Source: Hyphomicrobiaceae bacterium | GTDB taxonomy: Bacteria; Pseudomonadota; Alphaproteobacteria; Rhizobiales; Hyphomicrobiaceae | Direction: 5' to 3' | Length of the DNA: 64,000 nucleotides | Assembly: GCA_021775735.1 (NCBI GenBank) | Contig: JAJFHG010000037.1 | Location: 1-64,000 of the forward strand | Notes under the pieces: model-generated | Databases searched by the model: none | What the model was told of the DNA's origin: nothing | What the model saw: only the letters and a program-made list of their open reading frames with translations | Program-made: the position numbers and the translations under genes | Shown here: positions 38,478-47,907 of the stretch, in pieces | Numbering within the stretch: the first letter of the stretch is position 1 | Layout: the number at the start of each line of letters is the position of its first letter

Positions 38478-39917
38478 ATGGGAAAACCAACAGGCTTTCT
38501 AGAATTAGAACGCAAAGATCGTGGCTATAAGCCCGTTGATGAGCGTGTCAAACATTGGAACGAGTTTGTAATCCCACTCGGCGAAGAGGGCACCAAAGCA
38601 CAAGCCTCACGCTGCATGGATTGCGGCATCCCCTATTGCCACACCGGCTGCCCAGTCAATAACCAGATCCCAGATTGGAATGATCTCGTCTACAATGGTG
38701 ATTGGCGACAGGCAGCCTACAACCTGCATTCAACCAACAACTTCCCAGAAGTGACGGGACGCATTTGCCCGGCACCCTGCGAAGCCGCCTGCACACTCAA
38801 CATTGATGATGTTCCAGTCACCATCAAGACGATTGAATGCGCTGTTGCAGATCGCGCACTTGAAAACGGTTGGGTTGTTCCAAAACCGGCTGACACTAAA
38901 ACCGGAAAATCTATCGCCGTCATCGGGGCGGGTCCTGCTGGTTTAGCAGGTGCACAGCAACTTGCGCGCGCCGGCCATGAAGTCCATGTCTATGACAAAC
39001 ATGCACGACCCGGCGGCCTGCTGGTCTATGGCATTCCAGATTTTAAAATGGAAAAGAAAATCATCGCCAACCGCGCCAAGCAAATGCAGGCAGAAGGTGT
39101 GACCTTCCATTGCAATGTTGAGGTTGGCAAAGACGTCACCATGCAGTCACTAGAGGACAAACATGATGCAGTCCTCGTTACAATCGGCTCTGAAAAACCG
39201 TTTGACTTTTTTGCCAACGCTCCAGGACGCGACCTGGACGGCATTCACTTTGCCATGGATTTCCTGCCTCAGCAAAATCGCCGTGTTGCCGGTGAAGCGC
39301 TGAAGGACAACCTCACGCAAGCGACAGCAACAGACAAAAACGTGATTGTCATTGGCGGCGGTGATACCGGATCGGACTGTATCGGAACGTCGTTCCGACA
39401 AGGCGCCAAGTCCGTCACCCAATTGGAAATCATGCCCGAGCCTCCGGAAAAGGAAAACAAGGCACTTAGCTGGCCGAATTGGCCATTGAAATTGCGCGTA
39501 TCGACCAGTCAGGCTGAAGGTGCTGTGATTGAGTATTCGATCTCAACCACAGGCTTCACCGGCGAAGATGGCAAAGTTAAAAAGCTACTGTACACACGTG
39601 TTGATGAAAAACTGCAACCGATTGCCGGCACAGAAGGCAGCCTAGATGCAGACTTAATCTTATTGGCGATGGGCTTTTCAGGGCCCCGGGAAGAAGGTCT
39701 TGTTGCTGAATTGGGTAGTGGGCTTGTCAACCGTGGCCGCTTTAAAGGTCTTGATGCCGATGAGACCGACTACAAGTTGCCAGGTCCTGGTGCACGCTTT
39801 GTTGCAGGTGATGTCCGACGTGGGCAAAGCCTCGTGGTCTGGGCTATTCGTGAAGGGCGCCAAGCAGCACACGCAATCGACAAATTTCTCATGGGGTCCA
39901 CAACACTGCCACGCTAA
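38478..39917 (+). CDS. gltD: Glutamate synthase (NADPH) small subunit
   Basis: A 479-residue partner of GltB that takes electrons from NADPH through FAD and 4Fe-4S clusters to the large subunit. The N-terminal cluster ligands lie in [16 protein letters not shown] (C46, C49, C54, C58) with further cysteines in [11 protein letters not shown]. The FAD site is [15 protein letters not shown] and the NADPH site is [13 protein letters not shown]. Length is normal. The start at 38478 (MGKPTGFLE) is the family start; a frame from 38358 overlaps gltB. A hairpin spans its stop codon. Confidence 0.98.
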   Translation: MGKPTGFLELERKDRGYKPVDERVKHWNEFVIPLGEEGTKAQASRCMDCGIPYCHTGCPVNNQIPDWNDLVYNGDWRQAAYNLHSTNNFPEVTGRICPAPCEAACTLNIDDVPVTIKTIECAVADRALENGWVVPKPADTKTGKSIAVIGAGPAGLAGAQQLARAGHEVHVYDKHARPGGLLVYGIPDFKMEKKIIANRAKQMQAEGVTFHCNVEVGKDVTMQSLEDKHDAVLVTIGSEKPFDFFANAPGRDLDGIHFAMDFLPQQNRRVAGEALKDNLTQATATDKNVIVIGGGDTGSDCIGTSFRQGAKSVTQLEIMPEPPEKENKALSWPNWPLKLRVSTSQAEGAVIEYSISTTGFTGEDGKVKKLLYTRVDEKLQPIAGTEGSLDADLILLAMGFSGPREEGLVAELGSGLVNRGRFKGLDADETDYKLPGPGARFVAGDVRRGQSLVVWAIREGRQAAHAIDKFLMGSTTLPR

Positions 39918-39931
39918 TTTAGAGCAGTGTT
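39902..39931. terminator. Hairpin between convergent gltD and DUF459 genes
   Basis: AACACTGC (39902-39909) pairs with GCAGTGTT (39924-39931) around a 14-base loop that contains the gltD stop. No T-tract on either side, so it may be an RNA-end stabiliser rather than a true terminator. Confidence 0.4.
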
Positions 39932-41300
39932 AATTCGATGCCGTGTCTTGCTTCGGCCAGCTGAAGTCATCAACACGTCCGGCGACAGGCGGCAACGCTT
40001 CGCCCTTGACCATAACCCGGAAAAACGGAGACTGGGTTGGTGACAGGACGCGCCTGCGCCCGCCCGGTGCGGACAAAGAGGGCGTGATCGAACTCATCAC
40101 TGTTATCCCGTGCGGAATATTATCAATCAGTGTGTCACCGACCTCAGCCCGCTTATTGGGTGTCGCTTTGCGCCTGATCAGTGAAATAACAGATGATGAA
40201 ATTGTCGGTCTTAGAATGTCCAAAACAATTTTTTCTTCCGAGCCCGCGGTGTTGCGCAATCTTAAGCTGATCTTGCCGTGATCTGCTTTTTGCTCACCCA
40301 CGACCGACACTGGTGCCGGACGCCCCTCCGACACATCAGTCTCTTCGCTCTTGGGACTGCCAGCGCGTTGCGAGCCCTCTTCATCTTTTGATGTATTGCG
40401 ACCTGCATGAATCTGCGCTTGTTCACTAACGCTGCCGGCGAGCGGGATTTGTCTGTCTTGTTGTGCGCGCTTCAAGTCACGGCGTATCCTGCGCTCAACG
40501 AAGTGAGCTAACTTGCGGTTACCCGCACCAGTAAAAAAGATACCGTCTCGATCGCGCAACAACCGGGTCTCACCTTGCAGATCCGGACCATATGCGCTGA
40601 ATCGCTCCTGGGCGTCACCAAACTCGGCAAACACATCAATATATTTCAATCCATTGCGAAACGCACGATCACGCAAAATGTCATTCATCTTGCGATAGCT
40701 CTCATTGCGGCGCTGGCGAGATGTAACCGGCAAACCTAACCAATAGACCGCAATCGATTTTTTCTTGAACAGCGCCATGAGTAGATCGACGCGGCGCGCA
40801 TACTCCTTGTTCCAGACGTCAGTTCCGACGCCAAATCGTTTGCCTTTTTGATTGCGGATCGCAACAGCGTCGCGCGCACCAACCATCATGACAACAATTG
40901 AGATTTTGCTTTCTGTCAGTGCGGCTTCGAGGCGCTTGGCCTGTTTGGCAACATTGACACGTAAGATGCCAGAAATGTGAAACGGGCGCGGTTGCAGTTT
41001 CATGCGTGGCAGTTCAACAAAAGCATCTGCAAGGCCATGGCGCAGGCCATAGGAAAAATCATCGCCAATCACCAGTACATTGTAAGCATCGCCATCTGGA
41101 AATGCTGGCAGATAACTGGCGCCACGCGATTGTGCGAATGTGGGCGGGGAGGCTGTCATGATAAGCGTCAGGACACAGGCGGTCACAAGCAAAACACTAA
41201 CCCGTGCGCGCGCTGCACCTGCGTACAGATGAACTAGCTGGAAGCGTCCGCGGATTATGTTGGCAACAGTATGCACCAGTTCAAATCGATCCCGTTTCAC
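39930..41300 (-). CDS. DUF459 SGNH/GDSL-fold periplasmic protein
   Basis: A 456-residue protein. An N-terminal anchor or signal segment (VSVLLVTACVLTLIMTAS) leads to an SGNH-like domain (about 70-285): YNVLVIGDDFSYGLRHGL in the place of the GDSL block, VVMMVGARDAV in the place of the GxND block, and DGIFFTGAGNRKLAHFVERRI with the usual D-x-x-H replaced. The C-terminal third is low-complexity and basic. Related proteins lie near peptidoglycan and polysaccharide genes and may be O-acetyl-transfer or esterase partners. The canonical serine is shifted, so activity is uncertain. Confidence 0.86.
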   Translation of the reverse strand: MKRDRFELVHTVANIIRGRFQLVHLYAGAARARVSVLLVTACVLTLIMTASPPTFAQSRGASYLPAFPDGDAYNVLVIGDDFSYGLRHGLADAFVELPRMKLQPRPFHISGILRVNVAKQAKRLEAALTESKISIVVMMVGARDAVAIRNQKGKRFGVGTDVWNKEYARRVDLLMALFKKKSIAVYWLGLPVTSRQRRNESYRKMNDILRDRAFRNGLKYIDVFAEFGDAQERFSAYGPDLQGETRLLRDRDGIFFTGAGNRKLAHFVERRIRRDLKRAQQDRQIPLAGSVSEQAQIHAGRNTSKDEEGSQRAGSPKSEETDVSEGRPAPVSVVGEQKADHGKISLRLRNTAGSEEKIVLDILRPTISSSVISLIRRKATPNKRAEVGDTLIDNIPHGITVMSSITPSLSAPGGRRRVLSPTQSPFFRVMVKGEALPPVAGRVDDFSWPKQDTASN

Positions 41301-41395
41301 GATATGATTTCAATACGCCGCCCAATCTGTCCTGACAACCTGCGTTAAAGCCAACAGATCTGGCAAATTTAAGGACCGGTCCTGAGGTTGGCCTG

Positions 41396-42688
41396 TTACA
41401 ACGGGCGCGGCGGACGCAATTTCATCTGCTTCAACACCTTTTCGGACGGCCAGCAGTCAACCTTGTGATTGTGCTGTCGCTGATAGAGCCCGACCACATG
41501 GCGGGTGTTGGAGCCAATTTTGCCATCCACAACAGAAACAGCATAGCCGGCGTTTTTAAGCTTATCTTGAATGGCCGCAATGACCTTGGAGCGTTGTTTG
41601 GCGTTACTGGTCCACGGTGTCACAAAATCTCCACCCCCCGCAATCCGGTCTGCCAGATGACCGACAAACACAGCATAAAGATCTGACATGTTGTAGCGGC
41701 GAATGACTTTGAAGTTTTCAGTGACAAGAAACGCCGGACCATACGCACCACCGGGCATCATCAAGTAGGCATTCTTATCGATCATATGCTGCGGCCATCG
41801 CCGACCACCGACCCGCTTAAAGCCAAGCTTGATCCAGTCTGCAATTGCGCGCTCTTGAACAGGGCCTTCAAAGGCACAGTCGGCGCCCGCCGGGACAACG
41901 ACTTCATAACCCCAGGTTTGACCTCGAACCCAGCCTTTACCGGACAACTGAGCGGCAGCAGAAGCAAGTGCATCCGGGACCGATGAAAATACGTCGGCCT
42001 CACCGTCGCCATCAAAGTCTTTAGCGAAGTTGGCAAATTCAGAGGGCATAAATTGCGTTAGTCCCATCGCGCCAGCCCATGACGAGCGCATTTTTTTGCG
42101 CGGAATGCCTTGTTCTAAAAGCTGCAAAGCGGCCAGCAATTCTTTGCGAAACAGCTCATCTCGACGCCCGGCATAAGCAAGTGTTGCAAGCACCCGGATG
42201 GCATCATGGCGCAGCTTATGTTGACCAAACGCGGTTTCACGACCCCAAATGGCCAGAAGTGAATAGCGATCCACGCCGTATTGCTTTTCAATGGCTGCCA
42301 ACGTCGTGCGATGTTTCTTTTCCAGCCGACGGCCTGTTTGGGCAAGGCGCATAATGTAAGCACGGTTTATATATGCAGACGGTGGGCGGGTAAATTCAGC
42401 CTGTCCTCTGCTTGACGCCACTTTTTGCCCGGGTCGTTTCAGATCAGGCAATTTGTAGTTTGGTTTCAGGCCGCGAAATGCCCGATCAAATGTTGTTTTA
42501 GAAACACCAAGTGCTTCAGCTTCCGGCCACAGCGCCGCTTGCCACGCTTTGAACGAGGCGCGCTGAGCGTTGACATGCGACGGGACACTCATCAACCCAA
42601 GCCCAATACAGGCAAACAACAGCAAACGCGCAAAAAAGCTACAGCTGGGACACGTTTTGGGTTGGTTCGGAATTGAGGTTTGCGTCAC
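41396..42688 (-). CDS. MltB-type lytic murein transglycosylase
   Basis: A 430-residue peptidoglycan-cleaving enzyme that makes 1,6-anhydromuramyl ends in the periplasm. The signal segment is LLLFACIGLGLMSVPSHVNA. The catalytic domain has LLAIWGRETAFG with catalytic E151, SWAGAMGLTQFMPSEF, DFDGDGEADVFSSVPDALASAA and GWGYEV-like WGYEVVVP. The C-terminal 60 residues form a peptidoglycan-binding domain (VVDGKIGSNTRHVVGLYQRQH). The lipobox typical of E. coli MltB is absent, so it is soluble. It is on the same strand as, and about 95 bases ahead of, the DUF459 gene, which suggests joint work on the wall. Confidence 0.94.
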   Translation of the reverse strand: MTQTSIPNQPKTCPSCSFFARLLLFACIGLGLMSVPSHVNAQRASFKAWQAALWPEAEALGVSKTTFDRAFRGLKPNYKLPDLKRPGQKVASSRGQAEFTRPPSAYINRAYIMRLAQTGRRLEKKHRTTLAAIEKQYGVDRYSLLAIWGRETAFGQHKLRHDAIRVLATLAYAGRRDELFRKELLAALQLLEQGIPRKKMRSSWAGAMGLTQFMPSEFANFAKDFDGDGEADVFSSVPDALASAAAQLSGKGWVRGQTWGYEVVVPAGADCAFEGPVQERAIADWIKLGFKRVGGRRWPQHMIDKNAYLMMPGGAYGPAFLVTENFKVIRRYNMSDLYAVFVGHLADRIAGGGDFVTPWTSNAKQRSKVIAAIQDKLKNAGYAVSVVDGKIGSNTRHVVGLYQRQHNHKVDCWPSEKVLKQMKLRPPRPL

Positions 42689-42859
42689 GATCGCTCACTA
42701 GAGAGAATGTTGGGCGTTGGATCGTGCTGTCCGTAAGCTCCATCCAAACGAAACGCGGGCTCCACGAGTTCAACTCGCAGACACCGCTGCCGTGCCATAG
42801 ACCTCTAAAGTGTTCGCCCATTCAGGGCAACAATAGGACGCAAATGGGCCAGTCCGCAT

Positions 42860-43852
42860 TTAGCTGGCCTGTTTCACCACATCAAGTTGCTGTTCCCAGG
42901 CCAGAGCGTGGGAAACAATCTCTTCAAGATTGTCGTGTTGGGGCTCCCAGCCAAGCGTTGCGCGGATTTTATCTGAACCTGCAACAATGGCAGCCGGATC
43001 CCCAGCGCGACGCTTCGCCATGCGCACACTAAAATCGACGCCTGATATTTTCTTCACCGCCGCCACAACATCAGCAACCGAGTATCCTTTAGAATAACCG
43101 CAGTTGAACACATCAGGCGTGCCACCCGCGTTCAGATAGTCGAGTGCGGCCGTGTGGGCGCGAACCAGATCTGAAACGTGGATGTAATCGCGCACGCAGG
43201 TCCCATCTTCGGTTGGATAGTCTGTGCCATAGATCTCAATGTGGCTACGTTTGCCCGTTGCTGCTTCACAGGCCACTTTGATCAAATGCGTTGCTCTCGG
43301 TGTCGACTGTCCGGACCGACCTGCCGGATCTGCGCCTGCCACGTTAAAATAGCGTAAGGCGACATAGCGCAAATCATGCGCCTGTGCCACATCGCCGAGC
43401 ATCAACTCGGTCATGAGCTTTGATGTCCCGTACGGTGACATCGGCGCCAGGGGCGCGGTCTCGCTCACAGGCACCTGCTCCGGATTGCCATAAACAGCAG
43501 CGGTCGAAGAAAAAATAAATTTCTTAACACCTGAGGCAACAGCAACTTCCATCAGAGCGCGTGAGTTCACTGTATTATTTTGATAATAACCAAGTGGGTC
43601 AGCGACCGAATCTGGGACAACAATCGAGCCAGCAAAGTGGACGATGGCATCAACGCCGTATTTCTTAATCACGGTTGCGACCAAGTCCTGATCGCCAATA
43701 TCACCCACAACAAGCTTGGCTGGCGCTTTCACCGCTTCTCGAAAGCCAGTAGAAAGATTGTCCAAAACAACGACATCCTGGCCTTGATCTACAAGCTCAA
43801 GAACCATATGGCTGCCGATATAACCTGCACCACCTGTCACCAATATCGCCAT
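42860..43852 (-). CDS. galE: UDP-glucose 4-epimerase
   Basis: A 330-residue short-chain-dehydrogenase-type enzyme that interconverts UDP-glucose and UDP-galactose. The NAD motif is GGAGYIGSHMVLEL (7-20). The catalytic tyrosine and lysine are in YGTSK, with the helper serine in FSSTAAVYG. CVRDYIHVSDL is the substrate-binding block. Length is normal. It is divergent from galU, and together they supply UDP-sugars for exopolysaccharide, LPS and glycolipids. A CtrA-like site lies between the two genes. Confidence 0.96.
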   Translation of the reverse strand: MAILVTGGAGYIGSHMVLELVDQGQDVVVLDNLSTGFREAVKAPAKLVVGDIGDQDLVATVIKKYGVDAIVHFAGSIVVPDSVADPLGYYQNNTVNSRALMEVAVASGVKKFIFSSTAAVYGNPEQVPVSETAPLAPMSPYGTSKLMTELMLGDVAQAHDLRYVALRYFNVAGADPAGRSGQSTPRATHLIKVACEAATGKRSHIEIYGTDYPTEDGTCVRDYIHVSDLVRAHTAALDYLNAGGTPDVFNCGYSKGYSVADVVAAVKKISGVDFSVRMAKRRAGDPAAIVAGSDKIRATLGWEPQHDNLEEIVSHALAWEQQLDVVKQAS

Positions 43853-43912
43853 AATTAACCTGCTTTTTCCGACTTCAGCGTAGTTAAGTCTGTTGAGTGT
43901 TGCCTTGCACCG

Positions 43913-43928
43913 TTAACATACGCTTAAC
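43913..43928. promoter_or_regulatory. CtrA-like binding site between galE and galU
   Basis: TTAA-N7-TTAAC is present exactly (43913-43916 and 43924-43928), the consensus of the cell-cycle regulator CtrA. It lies 60 bases upstream of galE and about 80-125 upstream of galU. One such match is expected by chance in a window this size, so the support is mainly its position. Confidence 0.4.
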
Positions 43929-44036
43929 CTTTGCGCGCATGATTTAATCGGGCACATCACTGCTATTCAAATGTCTTGCCAACTTTGAAGTTTTTGGCGA
44001 GGCGTGATGCAATCAAGTCAGACTATTGGAGCCAGT

Positions 44037-44924
44037 ATGGCCTCTCCACGCATTCGAAAAGCCATCTTTCCCGTTGCAGGTCTTGGCACCCGCTTTCTGC
44101 CAGCGACCAAAGCGGTCCCCAAAGAGATGTTGACCGTCGTTGATCGTCCGGTAATCCAGCACGTGGTCGATGAAGCCAAAGCGGCCGGCGTTGATCAATT
44201 CGTCTTTGTGACCGGGCGCAACAAAGGCGCGATTGAGGATCACTTCGATTACCAGTTTGAGCTTGAACGCACACTGTTGGAGCGAGGTAAGGACAAAGAA
44301 CGGATTGCGCTTGCACATGACCAACCAGGAGCTGGCAATGCCAGTTTTACGCGTCAACAGATGCCATTAGGTCTTGGCCATGCTGTTTGGTGCGCGCGCG
44401 AGCTGATCGGTCATGAACCTTTTGCCTTGCTTTTGCCAGACATGCTCCACCACGCCAAAACACCATGTCTTGCAACAATGATGGCGGCATACGAAAAAAC
44501 GGGAGGCAATGTCGTCGCTGTCTCTCCAGTTCCTGAAGACCAAACACATCTGTACGGCATTGTTGGTGTTGAAGATGCACGTCAAGGTATCAGTCGCATC
44601 ACAACAATGATTGAAAAACCACCGCAAGGTACCGCACCTTCCAATCTACACATCACGGGTCGCTATATTCTCGACCCCGAAATTTTTGAAATCCTTGCCG
44701 AACAAGAGCCAGGTGCTGGGGGAGAGGTTCAATTAACCGATGCCATGGTCGCACTTATGCAACGCCAACCGTTTCACGCTGTAACATTTGATGGCGACAT
44801 TTATGACTGTGGTTCAAAAATAGGATTTCTGGCTGCTAACATTGCCTATGCCCTTGAGCGAAGCGACTTGAGAGGCGCTCTTCGAAGCGAAATTGACCGG
44901 TTAACCAGCTCCACAAAATTATAA
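44037..44924 (+). CDS. galU: UTP-glucose-1-phosphate uridylyltransferase
   Basis: A 295-residue nucleotidyltransferase that makes UDP-glucose from glucose-1-phosphate and UTP. Visible blocks are FPVAGLGTRFLPATKAVPKEML (nucleotide loop), IQHVVDEAKAAGVDQFVFVTGRNK, FALLLPDM, VVAVSPVP, GRYILDPEIFEIL and GGEVQLTDAM. The ATG at 44037 with GGAG 5 bases upstream gives the usual family N-terminus. A start at 44007 (or GTG 44004) behind GAGG would add about ten residues. It is followed on the same strand by the MotA/OmpA-like pair, as in other Hyphomicrobiales. Confidence 0.96.
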   Translation: MASPRIRKAIFPVAGLGTRFLPATKAVPKEMLTVVDRPVIQHVVDEAKAAGVDQFVFVTGRNKGAIEDHFDYQFELERTLLERGKDKERIALAHDQPGAGNASFTRQQMPLGLGHAVWCARELIGHEPFALLLPDMLHHAKTPCLATMMAAYEKTGGNVVAVSPVPEDQTHLYGIVGVEDARQGISRITTMIEKPPQGTAPSNLHITGRYILDPEIFEILAEQEPGAGGEVQLTDAMVALMQRQPFHAVTFDGDIYDCGSKIGFLAANIAYALERSDLRGALRSEIDRLTSSTKL

Positions 44925-45090
44925 TCGTGGCTGCATCCGGGGGGCGCACGCCTACCCATGATGAAATTCGCCGAAATCTGGCCCACTTGTCACAAAATGG
45001 CAGTAGTTCATCTCAATCTTGCTGGTTTGCGCAGGCTAACGCTTCAGCTATGGTCATCGTACCGATGAAATACGCTGGCGGAGATCATCT

Positions 45091-46146
45091 ATGGCACGAA
45101 AACGACAGAGCGATTACAGCGACATCGGAACGCACCGAACCCTGACACCCCCTGGTGTCTTCTTGGTGCGGATGATGATCTTTCTGACCTTGGTTGGATT
45201 CCTGGTCTCGATCCTTCATCGCCAACTGTTCACATCGTTCATGACCAACCCGGGCCTCAACGGTCTGATTGTTGGCGTCCTCTTCTTAGGCATCATCTAT
45301 GCCTTCCGGCAGGTCATACGCCTTTATCGTGAAATTCGCTGGGTCAATGCGTTTCGCATTTCTGATCCCGGCCTCGCCATTTCTCATCAACCCGTGCTGC
45401 TTGCTCCGATGGCAAGCATGCTGCGTGACCGCACAGGTTCTTTATCACTTTCAACCGGTTCCATGCGCTCGATCATGGACAGCATCGGCTCGCGCCTTGA
45501 TGAAGCGCGCGACACCGGTCGCTACTTGGTTGGTCTGTTGGTATTCCTCGGTCTTCTCGGAACGTTCTGGGGTTTGCTTGCTACCATTCAATCTGTCGGC
45601 GGGGCGATTGCTGCGCTCGACACCTCATCAGGTGAATCGGTTGCAGTCTTTGATGAACTTAAAACAGGATTAGCTGCACCTTTAGCTGGTATGGGGACAG
45701 CGTTTTCGTCCTCTCTACTTGGTCTTGCAGGTTCGCTGATCCTTGGCTTCCTGGAACTCCAAGCCTCTCACGCTCACAACCGTTTCTATAACGAACTTGA
45801 AGAATGGCTATCAGGCATCACCGACATCACACCAGGCTCAAGCCCTGAAACGGAAGTCGCAAGCCGTCATCTGGCATCATCTGTTTTTGAAATGCAGCGC
45901 GCGGTAGAAGAATTATCAGCGCGCCTTACTGATCGCCCTGTTATTAGTGGTGATGGTGGTGAGATGGCCGCAAAAAGTGGAGAACCGGTGCGCGAACTCG
46001 CAGAAGGGGTCAGCCAGTTGGTGAACCAGATGCGCCAAGAACAACAGATTGTGCGCCAATGGGTCGATGACCAAGCCGAACAACAAACCAAGGTTCAAGG
46101 CGTGTTGAATGATCTCTCTAAGCGACTTGATACAAAACGCAAGTGA
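45091..46146 (+). CDS. MotA/TolQ/ExbB-like inner-membrane protein
   Basis: A 351-residue protein with about four membrane helices: MMIFLTLVGFLVSIL, LNGLIVGVLFLGIIYAF, YLVGLLVFLGLLGTFWGLLATI and GMGTAFSSSLLGLAGSLILGFLEL. The last two carry the G-T-F-W-G-L-L and A-F-S-S-S-L-L-G motifs of proton-channel A-subunits. A long helical, coiled-coil C-terminus follows. It is paired with an OmpA-type B-subunit 43 bases downstream. Such pairs beside galU are widespread and chromosomally stable in Rhizobiales, where they are annotated as MotA/biopolymer-transport-like and may act in envelope integrity rather than motility. Confidence 0.88.
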   Translation: MARKRQSDYSDIGTHRTLTPPGVFLVRMMIFLTLVGFLVSILHRQLFTSFMTNPGLNGLIVGVLFLGIIYAFRQVIRLYREIRWVNAFRISDPGLAISHQPVLLAPMASMLRDRTGSLSLSTGSMRSIMDSIGSRLDEARDTGRYLVGLLVFLGLLGTFWGLLATIQSVGGAIAALDTSSGESVAVFDELKTGLAAPLAGMGTAFSSSLLGLAGSLILGFLELQASHAHNRFYNELEEWLSGITDITPGSSPETEVASRHLASSVFEMQRAVEELSARLTDRPVISGDGGEMAAKSGEPVRELAEGVSQLVNQMRQEQQIVRQWVDDQAEQQTKVQGVLNDLSKRLDTKRK

Positions 46147-46189
46147 CCCGTTTTCATCAAATCAATCCATAAAATAAAGGACGGCATTC

Positions 46190-47218
46190 ATGGCGCGCGG
46201 GCGCACAAGACGCGGACAAGACTACGGCGAATTCTGGCCAGGCTTTGTTGATGCTTTGTCAGCGCTGGTACTCGTCGTCACGTTCTTGATGTCGATCTTT
46301 ATGATCGCTCAACATTTTGCAGCCCAGGAAGCCAGCGGCAAAGACACCGCCCTTAAACGGCTTAATCGCCAAATTGCCGAGTTGACCAGCCTGCTATCCC
46401 TAGAGAAAGGTAAAGCCACAACCGCTGGTGAAGAGCTGGAGCAACTACGCGCCACGCTCGGAACACTTCAGGAAGAACATTCAAAGCTTTCCGGATTTGC
46501 GCTGTCTGGTGATGAGAAGGCAAAGGCCGCCGCGACAAAACTGTCTACGTTAACCAGCGATCTGGACAAACAAAAAGAGGTGTCCAACGAAGCGCTTGCA
46601 AAGGTCGACCTTCTCAATCAACAACTTCTCTCCCTGCGCCGTCAGATTGCCGCTCTCAACGAAGCTCTGCAAGCTTCTGAATCAAAAGAGGAAGCCTCAC
46701 AAACCCGGATCAAAGATCTCGGCGCCCGACTCAACGCGGCGCTTGCGCGACAAGTCCAGGAATTGCAACGTTATCGCTCTGACTTTTTCGGACGCTTGCG
46801 CGATCTCCTAAAGAACCGCAAGGACATTCGCGTTGTTGGAGACCGGTTTGTCTTTGAATCCGAAGTGCTGTTTCCATCTGGCCAAGCTACCGTTACCGAT
46901 CAAGGCCGCGAAGCTATGGACCAATTGGCGGCTGCGATACTGGAATTGGAAAAAAGTATTCCAAAAGAAATCAACTGGGCATTGCAAGTCGATGGACATA
47001 CCGACATCCGACCCATCTCAAGCCCGCAATTTCCATCCAACTGGGAGCTTTCAACCGCGCGCGCGGCCTCGGTCGTCAAATATCTTATTTTCCGGGGCGT
47101 CCCCGCAAAACGTTTGGTAGCAGCTGGCTACGGTGAATTTGCACCACTTGAAACAGGCACAGATGAAGACTCACTACGCCGCAACCGGCGCATTGAATTG
47201 AAACTGACCAACAGATAA
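46190..47218 (+). CDS. OmpA/MotB-like peptidoglycan-binding protein
   Basis: A 342-residue B-subunit partner. The N-terminal helix (FVDALSALVLVVTFLMSIFMIA) has a conserved acidic residue, D26, just inside it, as in MotB/TolR/ExbD. A long coiled coil follows (about 45-195, heptad-rich with K/E/Q). The C-terminal OmpA domain (about 215-342) has FPSGQATVTDQGREAMDQLAA, LQVDGHTDIRPI, NWELSTARAASVVKYL, RLVAAGYGEFAP and RRNRRIEL, the residues that hold peptidoglycan. It probably uses proton flow through the MotA-like subunit to exert force between membrane and wall. Confidence 0.9.
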   Translation: MARGRTRRGQDYGEFWPGFVDALSALVLVVTFLMSIFMIAQHFAAQEASGKDTALKRLNRQIAELTSLLSLEKGKATTAGEELEQLRATLGTLQEEHSKLSGFALSGDEKAKAAATKLSTLTSDLDKQKEVSNEALAKVDLLNQQLLSLRRQIAALNEALQASESKEEASQTRIKDLGARLNAALARQVQELQRYRSDFFGRLRDLLKNRKDIRVVGDRFVFESEVLFPSGQATVTDQGREAMDQLAAAILELEKSIPKEINWALQVDGHTDIRPISSPQFPSNWELSTARAASVVKYLIFRGVPAKRLVAAGYGEFAPLETGTDEDSLRRNRRIELKLTNR

Positions 47219-47238
47219 TTGCCAAGTTCGGGAACTGC

Positions 47239-47880
47239 ATGGCTCATTCGAATCTGACATTTTATACCAATCCAATGTCACGCGGTCGGATCGTACGTTG
47301 GATGTTGGAGGAGGTTGGCCAGCCATACGACACCAATGTGCTTGACTACAGTACAACAATGAAAGCGCCAGAGTATCTCGCCATTAATCCCATGGGCAAG
47401 GTGCCAGCAATCGTTCACGGCAACGCAATCGTCACCGAGTGCGCCGCCATTTGTGCCTACCTCGCCGATGCATTCGCCGAAACAGACCTTGCACCACCAC
47501 CAAGCGATCAACGCCGCGCGCCCTACTACCGTTGGATGTTTTTCGCAGCCGGACCATTAGAGGCTGCAGTCACCAACACAGCCCTGAAGCTTGACATTCC
47601 CGCTGAGAAAAGTGTCACGCTTGGATACGGCTCGCTTGAAGATGTCACCAATGCACTTGATGTTCAGATAGCCAAAACGCCGTACATTTGCGGCGATATG
47701 TTTACGGCGGCTGATGTGTATGTGGGCTCGCACATCGCGTGGGGCCTACAATTTGGAACGTTGGAAAAACGTCCGGCATTTGAAAGCTACGTTGCGCGAC
47801 TTCAGCAACGGCCCGCTGCGATACGGGCGCGCGAGCTGGACGATGCGCTGATCGCAGCTCAGGAAGCAGCGACGACTTAG
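47239..47880 (+). CDS. Glutathione S-transferase family protein
   Basis: A 213-residue cytoplasmic protein. The thioredoxin-like N-domain (1-80) reads LTFYTNPMSRGRIVRWMLEEVGQPYDTNVLDY, then NPMGKVPAIVHGNAIVTECAAICAYLAD, with the cis-proline and E/S glutathione contacts in place. A helical C-domain follows, with FTAADVYVGSHIAWGLQFG as the N-capping segment. The likely activating residue is the Ser of NPMSRG. It would conjugate or reduce electrophiles with glutathione; the substrate is unknown. It begins 20 bases after the OmpA-like gene and is probably in the same transcript. Confidence 0.93.
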   Translation: MAHSNLTFYTNPMSRGRIVRWMLEEVGQPYDTNVLDYSTTMKAPEYLAINPMGKVPAIVHGNAIVTECAAICAYLADAFAETDLAPPPSDQRRAPYYRWMFFAAGPLEAAVTNTALKLDIPAEKSVTLGYGSLEDVTNALDVQIAKTPYICGDMFTAADVYVGSHIAWGLQFGTLEKRPAFESYVARLQQRPAAIRARELDDALIAAQEAATT

Positions 47881-47907
47881 ACAACCGTGAAATCACCTGG
47901 TTGCCAA

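Noticed and set aside
45091-47218. MotA/MotB-like pair as a Zorya-type phage defence system (ZorA/ZorB)
   Set aside because: No ZorC, ZorD or ZorE gene follows; the next gene is a GST. The pair sits beside galU in an arrangement I associate with stable housekeeping loci in Rhizobiales.
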